Assembly: GCF_020379485.1 (NCBI RefSeq)
Contig: NC_063439.1
Coordinates: forward strand, 25,854,098-25,918,097
Source: Brassica napus
Lineage: Eukaryota; Streptophyta; Magnoliopsida; Brassicales; Brassicaceae
Length of the DNA stretch: 64,000 bases
Reading direction: 5' to 3'
Shown here in pieces: positions 22,086-34,400 of the stretch. The notes below the pieces were generated by a model. The model saw nothing but the letters and a program-made list of their open reading frames with translations, was not told where the DNA came from and did not search any database. The translations under genes were made by a program, and so were the position numbers. Every line of letters starts with the position of its first letter. Position 1 is the stretch's first letter.

Positions 22086-22113
22086 CTAAGTGATAATCCG
22101 CGTCCTGCGCGGA
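22086..22113 (-). mobile_element. Helitron-type 3' terminus (hairpin plus degenerate CTRR)
   Basis: On the minus strand the sequence reads TCCGCG-CAGGA-CGCGGA (stem-loop 22113-22097, 6-bp G/C-rich stem), then TTATCACTTAG, then T. Brassicaceae Helitrons end in such a GC hairpin about 10-12 nt before a CTAG/CTRR end, with T following. Here the final bases are CTTAG rather than CTAG, so the end is slightly degenerate. In this orientation the body of the element extends to higher coordinates, that is, into the satellite array. The 5' end would lie beyond 64000. Confidence 0.6.
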
Positions 22114-22431
22114 GCGAGTGAAAAAAAGCGATTTTTATTTTTAAATTTATCGATATTAAAAAATTTAAAGTTATAGGCACAAATATTAGATTTAATGATA
22201 TATATCAAATGAAATTATGCATGTATATATAATGTTAGCTTAACTGTTTTTTTTTTGAAAAAGTTTGTGTAATTGGTTATGTGTAAATTAAATATATTGT
22301 ATGGAAAAAATGTATAATAGTAAGCAATAACTTATATTAATTTACTATGAATTTAAGACAACACAAAACATAGAAAATAGAATTACTGCTTTCATAATAA
22401 AATTATAATTATAAAATTAAAAGAAACATAG
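22114..22431. other. AT-rich non-satellite sequence between Helitron end and array
   Basis: About 320 bp with no gene and no match to the satellite monomer. Its position and composition fit the subterminal 3' part of a Helitron. Confidence 0.45.
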
Positions 22432-25400
22432 ATTTTCAAGAAAATTATTTTAAAATACAACATATTGATGAAAAAGTCTGATAGAATACAAATCTATCCA
22501 TAAATATTCTTGCTATCCTAATTTCTAAATCACAAAACCCAAATTTACAATATTTATCTAATGAATGAAAACTTTCCAAAAAATACAGTTTTTAAGAAAA
22601 CTATTTAAAAATACAAAATATTGATGAAAATTTCTTAAAGAATACTCATCTATCCAAAAATATTCTTGTTATCCTAATTTCTAAATCACAAAACTCAAAT
22701 GTACAATATTTCTCTAATAAATGAAAACTTTTCAAAAAATAGCAGTTTTTAAGAAAATTATTTAAAAATACAATATATTGATGAAAAACTCAGAAATAAT
22801 ACTCATCTATCCAAAAATATTCTTGTTATCCTAATTTCTAAATCACAAACCCTAAATCTACAGTATTTCTCTAATAAATGAAAACTTTCCAAAAATAGCA
22901 GTTTTTAAGAAAATTATTTTAAAATACAACATATTGATGAAAAATTCTGAAAGAGTACTCAACTATCCACAAATATTCTTGTTATCCTAATTTATAAATC
23001 ACAAAACCCAAATCAACAATATTTCTCTAACAAATGAAAACTTTCCAAAAATAGCAGTTTTTTAAAAAATTATTTAAAAATACAACATATTGATGAAAAG
23101 TTCTGAAAGAGTACTCAACATATCCACAAATATTCTTGTTATCCTAATTTCTAAATCACAAACCCTAAATCTACAGTATTTCTCAAATAAATGAAAACTT
23201 TCCAAAAATAACAGTTTTTAACAAAATTATTTAAAAATACACCATATTGATGAAAAATTCTGAAAGAGTACTCAACTATCCACAAATATTCTTGTTATCC
23301 TAATTTCTATGTCACAAAACCCAAATCAACAATATTTTTCTAATAAATGAAAACTTTCCAAAAATAACAGTTTTTAAGAAAATTATTTAAAAAATACAAC
23401 ATATTGATGAAAAATTCTGAAAGAGTACTCAACTATCCACAAATATTCTTGTTATCCTAATTTCTAAATCACAAACCCTTAATCTACAGTATTTCTCTAA
23501 TAAATGAAAACTTTCCAAAAATAGCAGTTTTTAAGAAAATTATTTAAAAATACAACATATTGATGAAAAATTCTGAAAGAGTACTCAACTATCCACAAAT
23601 ATTCTTGTTATCCTAATTTCTAAATCACAAAACCCAAATCAACAATATTTCTCTAATAAATGAAAACTTTCCAAAAATAGCAGTTTTTATGAAAATTATT
23701 TACAAAATACAACATATTGATAAAAATTCTGAAAGAGTACTCAACTATCCACAAATATTATTGTTATCCAAATTTCTAAATCACAAACCCTAAATCTACA
23801 GTATTTCTCTAATAAATGAAAACTTTCCAAAATAGCAGTTTTTAAGAAAATTATTTAAAAATTCAACATATTAATGAAAAATTCTGAAAGAGTACTCAAC
23901 TATCCACAAATATTCTTCTTATCCTAATTTCTAAATCACAAACCCTTAATCTACAGTATTTCTCTAATAAATGAAAACTTTCCAAAAATAGCAGTTTTTA
24001 AGAAAATTATTTAAAATACAACATATTGATGAAAAATTCTGAAAGAGTACTCAACTATCCACAAATATTCTTTTATCCTAATTTATAAATCACAAACCCA
24101 AATCAACAATATTTCTCTAATAAATGAAAACTTTCCAAAAATAGCAGTTTTTAAGAAAATTATTTAAAAATACAACATATTGATGAAAAATTCTGAAAGA
24201 GTACTCAACTATCCACAAATATTATTGTTATCCTAATTTATAAATCACAAACCCTAAATCAACAATATTTCTCAAATAATGAAAACTTTCCAAAAATAGC
24301 AGTTTTTAAGAAAATTATTTAAAAATACAACATATTGATGAAAAATTCTGAAAGAGTACTCAACTATCCACAAATATTCTTGTTATCCTAATTTCTAAAT
24401 CACAAAACCCAAATCAACAATATTTCTCTAATAAATGAAAACTTTCCAAAAATAGCAGTTTTTAAGAAAATTATTTAAAAATACAACATATTGATGAAAA
24501 ATTCTGAAAGAGTACTCAACTATCCACAAATATTCTTGTTATCCTAATTTCTAAATCACAAACCCTTAATCTACAGTATTTCTCTAATAAATGAAAACTT
24601 TCCAGAAATAGCAGTTTTTAAGAAAATTATTTAAAAAATACAACATATTGATGAAAAATTCTGAAAGAGTACTCAACTATCCACAAATATTATTGTTATC
24701 CTAATTTATAAATCACAAACCCTAAATCAACAATATTTCTCAAATAATGAAAACTTTCCAAAAATAGCAGTTTTTAAGAAAATTATTTAAAAATAAACAT
24801 ATTGATGAAAAATTCTGAAAGAGTACTCAACTATCCACAAATATTATTGTTATCCTAATTTCTAAATCACAAACCCAAATCAACAATATTTCTCTAATAA
24901 ATGAAAACTTTCCAAAAATAGCAGTTTTTAAGAAAATTATTTAAAAATACAACATATTGATGAAAAATTCTGAAAGAGTACTCAACTATCCACAAATATT
25001 CTTGTTATCCTAATTTCTAAATCACAAACCCTTAATCTACAGTATTTCTCTAATAAATGAAAACTTTCCAAAAATAGCAGTTTTTAAGAAAATTATTTAA
25101 AAATACAACATATTGATGAAAAATTCTGAAAGAGTACTCAACTATCCACAAATATTATTGTTATCCTAATTTCTAAATCACAAACCCTTAATCTACAGTA
25201 TTTCTCTAATAAATGAAAACTTTCCAAAAATAGCAGTTTTTAAGAAAATTATTTAAAAATACAACATATTGATGAAAAATTCTGAAAGAGTACTCAACTA
25301 TCCACAAATATTCTTGTTATCCTAATTTCTAAATCACAAAACCCAAATCAACAATATTTCTCTAATAAATGAAAACTTTCCAAAAATAGCAGTTTTTAAG

Positions 25401-28400
25401 AAAATTATTTAAAAATACAACATATTGATGAAAAATTCTGAAAGAGTACTCAACTATCCACAAATATTCTTGTTATCCTAATTTCTAAATCACAAACCCT
25501 TAATCTACAGTATTTCTCTAATAAATGAAAACTTTCCAAAAATAGCAGTTTTAAGAAAATTATTTAAAAATACAACATATTGATGAAAAATTCTGAAAGA
25601 GTACTCAACTATCCACAAATATTATTGTTATCCTAATTTATAAATCACAAACCCCAAATCAACAATATTTCTCAAATAATGAAAACTTTCCAAAATAGCA
25701 GTTTTTAAGAAAATTATTTAAAATACAACATATTGATGAAAAATTCTGAAAGAGTACTCAACTATCCACAAATATTCTTGTTATCCTAATTTCTAAATCA
25801 CAAAACCCAAATCAACAATATTTCTCTAATAAATGAAAACTTTCCAAAAATAGCAGTTTTTAAGAAAATTATTTAAAAATACAACATATTGATGAAAAAT
25901 TCTGAAAGAGTACTCAACTATCCACAAATATTCTTGTTATCCTAATTTCTAAATCACAAAACCCAAATCAACAACATTTCTCTAATAAATGAAAACTTTC
26001 CAAAAATAGCAGTTTTTAAGAAAATTATTTAAAAATACAACATATTGATGAAAAATTCTGAAAGAGTACTCAACTATCCACAAATATTCTTGTTATCCTA
26101 ATTTCTAAATCACAAACCCTTAATCTACAGTATTTCTCTAATAAATGAAAACTTTCCAAAAATAGCAGTTTTTAAGAAAATTATTTAAAAATACAACATA
26201 TTGATGAAAAATTCTGAAAGAGTACTCAACTATCCACAAATATTATTGTTATCCTAATTTATAAATCACAAACCCCAAATCAACAATATTTCTCAAATAA
26301 TGAAAACTTTCCAAAAATAGCAGTTTTTAAGAAAATTATTAAAAATACAACATATTGATGAAAAATTCTGAAAGAGTACTCAACTATCCACAAATATTCT
26401 TGTTATCCTAATTTCTAAATCACAAACCCCAAATCAACAATATTTCTCAAATAATGAAAACTTTCCAAAAATAGCAGTTTTTAAGAAAATTATTTAAAAA
26501 TACAACATATTGATGAAAATTTCTGAAAGAGTACTCAACTATCCACAAATATTATTGTTATCCTAATTTATAAATCACAAACCCCAAATCAACAATATTT
26601 CTCTAATAAATGAAAACTTTCCAAAAATAGCAGTTTTTAAGAAAATTATTTAAAAATACAACATATTGATGAAAAATTCTGAAAGAGTACTCAACTATCC
26701 ACAAATATTCTTGTTATCCTAATTTATAAATCAAAACCCCAAATCAACATTATTTCTCAATAATGAAAACTTTCCAAAAATAGCAGTTTTAAGAAAATTA
26801 TTTAAAAATACAACATATTGATGAAAAATTCTGAAAGAGTACTCAACTATCCACAAATATTATTGTTATCCTAATTTTAAATCACAAACCCCAATCAACA
26901 ATATTTCTCTAATAAATGAAAACTTTCCAAAAATAGCAGTTTTTAAGAAAATTATTTAAAAATACAACATATTGATGAAAAATTCTGAAAGAGTACTCAA
27001 CTATCCACAAATATTCTTGTTATCCTAATTTCTAAATCACAAACCCAAATCTACAATATTTCTCTAATAAATGAAAACTTTCCAAAAATAGCAGTTTTTA
27101 AGAAAATTATTTAAAAATACAACATATTGATGAAAAATTCTGAAAGAGTACTCAACTATCCACAAATATTATTGTTATCCTAATTTATAAATCACAAACC
27201 CCAAATCAACAATATTTCTCAAATAATGAAAACTTTCCAAAAATAGCAGTTTTTAAGAAAATTATTTAAAAATACAACATATTGATGAAAAATTCTGAAA
27301 GAGTACTACTCAACTATCCACAAATATTATTGTTATCCTAATTTATAAATCACAAACCCCAAATCAACAATATTTCTCTAATAAATGAAAACTTTCCAAA
27401 ATAGCAGTTTTTAAGAAAATTATTTAAAAATACAACATATTGATGAAAAATTCTGAAAGAGTACTCAACTATCCACAAATATTCTTGTTATCCTAATTTC
27501 TAAATCACAAAACCCAAATCAACAACATTTCTCTAATAAATGAAAACTTTCCAAAAATAGCAGTTTTTAAGAAAATTTTTTTAAAAATACAACATATTGA
27601 TGAAAAATTCTGAAAGAGTACTCAACTATCCACAAATATTCTTGTTATCCTAATTTCTAAATCACAAACCCAAATCTACAGTATTTCTCTAATAAATGAA
27701 AACTTTCCAAAAATAGCAGTTTTTAAGAAAATTATTTAAAAATACAACATATTGATGAAAAATTCTGAAAGAGTACTCAACTATCCACAAATATTCTTGT
27801 TATCCTAATTTCTAAATCACAAACCCTTAATCTACAGTATTTCTCTAATAAATGAAAACTTTCCAAAAATAGCAGTTTTTAAGAAAATTATTTAAAAATA
27901 CAACATATTGATGAAAAATTCTGAAAGAGTACTCAACTATCCACAAATATTATTGTTATCCTAATTTATAAATCACAAACCCCAAATCAACAATATTTCT
28001 CAAATAATGAAAACTTTCCAAAAATAGCAGTTTTTAAGAAAATTATTTAAAATACAATATATTGATGAAAAATTCTGAAAGAGTACTCAACTATCCACAA
28101 ATATTCTTGTTATCCTAATTTCTAAATCACAAACCCAAATCAACAATATTTCTCTAATAAATGAAAACTTTCCAAAAATAGCAGTTTTTAAGAAAATTAT
28201 TTAAAAATACAACATATTGATGAAAAATTCTGAAAGAGTACTCAACTATCCACAAATATTCTTGTTATCCTAATTTCTAAATCACAAAACCCAAATCAAC
28301 AACATTTCTCTAATAAATGAAAACTTTCCAAAAATAGCAGTTTTTAAGAAAATTATTTAAAAATACAACATATTGATGAAAAATTCTGAAAGAGTACTCA

Positions 28401-31400
28401 ACTATCCACAAATATTCTTGTTATCCTAATTTCTAAATCACAAACCCAAATCTACAGTATTTCTCTAATAAATGAAAACTTTCCAAAAATAGCAGTTTTT
28501 AAGAAAATTATTTAAAAATACAACATATTGATGAAAAATTCTGAAAGAGTACTCAACTATCCACAAATATTCTTGTTATCCTAATTTCTAAATCACAAAC
28601 CCCAAATCAACAATATTTCTCAATAATGAAAACTTTCCAAAAATAGCAGTTTTTAAGAAAATTATTTAAAAATACAACATATTGATGAAAAATTCTGAAA
28701 GAGTACTCAACTATCCACAAATATTCTTGTTATCCTAATTTCTAAATCACAAACCCAAATCTACAGTATTTCTCTAATAATGAAAACTTTCCAAAAATAG
28801 CAGTTTTTAAGAAAATTATTTAAAAATACAACATATTGATGAAAAATTCTGAAAGAGTACTCAACTATCCACAAATATTATTGTTATCCTAATTTCTAAA
28901 TCACAAACCCAAATCAACATATTTCTCAAATAATGAAAACTTTCCAAAAATAGCAGTTTTTAAGAAAATTATTTAAAAATACAACATATTGATGAAAAAT
29001 TCTGAAAGAGTACTCAACTATCCACAAATATTCTTGTTATCCTAATTTATAAATCACAAACCCCAAATCAACATATTTCTCTAATAAATGAAAACTTTCC
29101 AAAAATAGCAGTTTTTAAGAAATTATTTAAAAATACAACATATTGATGAAAAATTCTGAAAGAGTACTCAACTATCCACAAATATTCTTGTTATCCTAAT
29201 TTCTAAATCACAAACCCAAATCAACAATATTTCTCTAATAAATGAAAACTTTCCAAAAATAGCAGTTTTTAAGAAAATTATTTAAAAATACAACATATTG
29301 ATGAAAAATTCTGAAAGAGTACTCAACTATCCACAAATATTCTTGTTATCCTAATTTCTAAATCACAAACCCAAATCTACAGTATTTCTCTAATAAATGA
29401 AAACTTTCCAAAAATAGCAGTTTTTAAGAAAATTATTTAAAAATACAACATATTGATGAAAAATTCTGAAAGAGTACTCAACTATCCACAAATATTCTTG
29501 TTATCCTAATTTCTAAATCACAAACCCCAAATCAACAATATTTCTCAAATAATGAAAACTTTCCAAAAATAGCAGTTTTTAAGAAAATTATTTAAAAATA
29601 CAACATATTGATGAAAAATTCTGAAAGAGTACTCAACTATCCACAAATATTCTTGTTATCCTAATTTCTAAATCACAAACCCCAAATCAACATATTTCTC
29701 TAATAAATGAAAACTTTCAAAAATAGCAGTTTTTAAGAAATTATTTAAAAATACAACATATTGATGAAAAATTCTGAAAGAGTACTCAACTATCCACAAA
29801 TATTCTTGTTATCCTAATTTCTAAATCACAAACCCAAATCAACAATATTTCTCTAATAAATGAAAACTTTCCAAAAATAGCAGTTTTTAAGAAAATTATT
29901 TAAAAATACAACATATTGATGAAAAATTCTGAAAGAGTACTCAACTATCCACAAATATTCTTGTTATCCTAATTTATAAATCACAAACCCCAAATCAACA
30001 ATATTTCTCTAATAAATGAAAACTTTCCAAAAATAGCAGTTTTTAAGAAAATTATTTAAAAATACAACATATTGATGAAAAATTCTGAAAGAGTACTCAA
30101 CTATCCACAAATATTCTTGTTATCCTAATTTCTAAATCACAAACCCCAAATCAACAATATTTCTCTAATAAATGAAAACTTTCCAAAAATAGCAGTTTTT
30201 AAGAAAATTATTTAAAAATACAACATATTGATGAAAAATTCTGAAAGAGTACTCAACTATCCACAAATATTCTTGTTATCCTAATTTCTAAATCACAAAC
30301 CCCAAATCAACAATATTTCTCTAATAAATGAAAACTTTCCAAAAATAGCAGTTTTTAAGAAAATTATTTAAAAATACAACATATTGATGAAAAATTCTGA
30401 AAGAGTACTCAACTATCCACAAATATTCTTGTTATCCTAATTTCTAAATCACAAACCCCAAATCAACAATATTTCTCTAATAAATGAAAACTTTCCAAAA
30501 ATAGCAGTTTTTAAGAAAATTATTTAAAAATACAACATATTGATGAAAAATTCTGAAAGAGTACTCAACTATCCACAAATATTCTTGTTATCCTAATTTC
30601 TAAATCACAAACCCTTAATCTACAGTATTTCTCTAATAAATGAAAACTTTCCAAAAATAGCAGTTTTTAAGAAAATTATTTAAAAATACAACATATTGAT
30701 GAAAAATTCTGAAAGAGTACTCAACTATCCACAAATATTCTTGTTATCCTAATTTCTAAATCACAAACCCTTAATCTACAGTATTTCTCTAATAAATGAA
30801 AACTTTCCAAAAATAGCAGTTTTTAAGAAAATTATTTAAAAATACAACATATTGATGAAAAATTCTGAAAGAGTACTCAACTATCCACAAATATTCTTGT
30901 TATCCTAATTTATAAATCACAAACCCTAAATCAACAATATTTCTCAAATAATGAAAACTTTCCAAAAATAGCAGTTTTAAGAAAATTATTTAAAAATACA
31001 ACATATTGATGAAAAATTCTGAAAGAGTACTCAACTATCCACAAATATTATTGTTATCCTAATTTCTAAATCACAAACCCAAATCAACAATATTTCTCAA
31101 ATAATGAAAACTTTCCAAAAATAGCAGTTTTTAAGAAAATTATTTAAAAATACAACATATTGATGAAAAATTCTGAAAGAGTACTCAACTATCCACAAAT
31201 ATTCTTGTTATCCTAATTTCTAAATCACAAAACCCAAATCAACAATATTTCTCTAATAAATGAAAACTTTCCAAAAATAGCAGTTTTTAAGAAAATTATT
31301 TAAAAATACAACATATTGATGAAAAATTCTGAAAGAGTACTCAACTATCCACAAATATTCTTGTTATCCTAATTTCTAAATCACAAACCCAAATCTACAG

Positions 31401-34400
31401 TATTTCTCTAATAAATGAAAACTTTCCAAAAATAGCAGTTTTTAAGAAAATTATTTAAAAATACAACATATTGATGAAAAATTCTGAAAGAGTACTCAAC
31501 TATCCACAAATATTCTTGTTATCCTAATTTCTAAATCACAAACCCAAATCTACAGTATTTCTCTAATAAATGAAAACTTTCAAAAATAGCAGTTTTTATG
31601 AAAATTATTTAAAAATACAACATATTGATGAAAAATTCTGAAAGAGTACTCAACTATCCACAAATATTATTGTTATCCTAATTTATAAATCACAAACCCC
31701 AAATCAACATATTTCTCTAATAATGAAAACTTTCCAAAAATAGCAGTTTTTAAGAAAATTATTTAAAAATACAACATATTGATGAAAAATTCTGAAAGAG
31801 TACTCAACTATCCACAAATATTCTTGTTATCCTAATTTCTAAATCACAAACCCCAAATCAACAATATTTCTCTAATAATGAAAACTTTCCAAAAATAGCA
31901 GTTTTTAAGAAAATTATTTAAAAATACAACATATTGATGAAAAATTCTGAAAGAGTACTCAACTATCCACAAATATTCTTGTTATCCTAATTTCTAAATC
32001 ACAAACCCCAAATCAACAATATTTCTCAAATAATGAAAACTTTCCAAAAATAGCAGTTTTTAAGAAAATTATTTAAAAATACAACATATTGATGAAAAAT
32101 TCTGAAAGAGTACTCAACTATCCACAAATATTATTGTTATCCTAATTTATAAATCACAAACCCCAAATCAACAATATTTCTCTAATAAATGAAAACTTTC
32201 CAAAAATAGCAGTTTTTAAGAAAATTATTTAAAAATACAACATATTGATGAAAAATTCTGAAAGAGTACTCAACTATCCACAAATATTCTTGTTATCCTA
32301 ATTTCTAAATCACAAACCCAAATCTACAGTATTTCTCTAATAAATGAAAACTTTCCAAAAATAGCAGTTTTTAAGAAAATTATTTAAAAATACAACATAT
32401 TGATGAAAAATTCTGAAAGAGTACTCAACTATCCACAAATATTCTTGTTATCCTAATTTCTAAATCACAAACCCAAATCTACAGTATTTCTCTAATAAAT
32501 GAAAACTTTCCAAAAATAGCAGTTTTTAAGAAAATTATTTAAAAATACAACATATTGATGAAAAATTCTGAAAGAGTACTCAACTATCCACAAATATTCT
32601 TGTTATCCTAATTTCTAAATCACAAACCCCAAATCAACAATATTTCTCAAATAATGAAAACTTTCCAAAAATAGCAGTTTTTAAGAAAATTATTTAAAAA
32701 TACAACATATTGATGAAAAATTCTGAAAGAGTACTCAACTATCCACAAATATTCTTGTTATCCTAATTTCTAAATCACAAACCCAAATCAACAATATTTC
32801 TCAAATAATGAAAACTTTCCAAAAATAGCAGTTTTTAAGAAAATTATTTAAAAATACAACATATTGATGAAAAATTCTGAAAGAGTACTCAACTATCCAC
32901 AAATATTCTTGTTATCCTAATTTCTAAATCACAAAACCCAAATCAACAACATTTCTCTAATAAATGAAAACTTTCCAAAATAGCAGTTTTTAAGAAAATT
33001 ATTTAAAAATACAACATATTGATGAAAAATTCTGAAAGAGTACTCAACTATCCACAAATATTCTTGTTATCCTAATTTCTAAATCACAAACCCTTAATCT
33101 ACAGTATTTCTCTAATAAATGAAAACTTTCCAAAAATAGCAGTTTTTAAGAAAATTATTAAAAAATACAACATATTGATGAAAAATTCTGAAAGAGTACT
33201 CAACTATCCACAAATATTCTTGTTATCCTAATTTCTAAATCACAAACCCAAATCTACAGTATTTCTCTAATAAATGAAAACTTTCCAAAAATAGCAGTTT
33301 TTAAGAAAAATTATTTAAAAATACAACATATTGATGAAAAATTCTGAAAGAGTACTCAACTATCCACAAATATTCTTGTTATCCTAATTTCTAAATCACA
33401 AACCCAAATCAACAATATTTCTCTAATAATGAAAACTTTCCAAAAATAGCAGTTTTTAAGAAAATTATTTAAAAATACAACATATTGATGAAAAATTCTG
33501 AAAGAGTACTCAACTATCCACAAATATTCTTGTTATCCTAATTTCTAAATCACAAACCCAAATCAACAATATTTCTCAAAAATGAAAACTTTCCAAAAAT
33601 AGCAGTTTTTAAGAAAATTATTTAAAAATACAACATATTGATGAAAAATTCTGAAAGAGTACTCAACTATCCACAAATATTCTTGTTATCCTAATTTATA
33701 AATCACAAACCCCAAATCAACAATATTTCTCAAATAATGAAAACTTTCCAAAAATAGCAGTTTTTAAGAAAATTATTTAAAAATACAACATATTGATGAA
33801 AAATTCTGAAAGAGTACTCAACTATCCACAAATATTCTTGTTATCCTAATTTCTAAATCACAAACCCCAATCAACAATATTTCTCTAATAAATGAAAACT
33901 TTCCAAAAATAGCAGTTTTTAAGAAAATTATTTAAAAATACAACATATTGATGAAAAATTCTGAAAGAGTACTCAACTATCCACAAATATTCTTGTTATC
34001 CTAATTTCTAAATCACAAACCCAAATCAACAATATTTCTCTAATAAATGAAAACTGTCCAAAAATAGCAGTTTTTAAGAAAATTATTTAAAAATACAACA
34101 TATTGATGAAAAATTCTGAAAGAGTACTCAACTATCCACAAATATTCTTGTTATCCTAATTTCTAAATCACAAACCCAAATCTACAGTATTTCTCTAATA
34201 AATGAAAACTTTCCAAAAATAGCAGTTTTTAAGAAAATTATTTAAAAATACAACATATTGATGAAAAATTCTGAAAGAGTACTCAACTATCCACAAATAT
34301 TCTTGTTATCCTAATTTCTAAATCACAAAACCCAAATCAACAATATTTCTCAAATAATGAAAACTTTCCAAAAATAGCAGTTTTTAAGAAAATTATTTAA

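Noticed and set aside
22846..24730. CCCTAAA telomere-like motif within some satellite monomers
   Set aside because: Only one unit per monomer and only in some copies; other copies read CCCTTAA, CCCAAA or CCCCAAA. It is not a telomere-related array.
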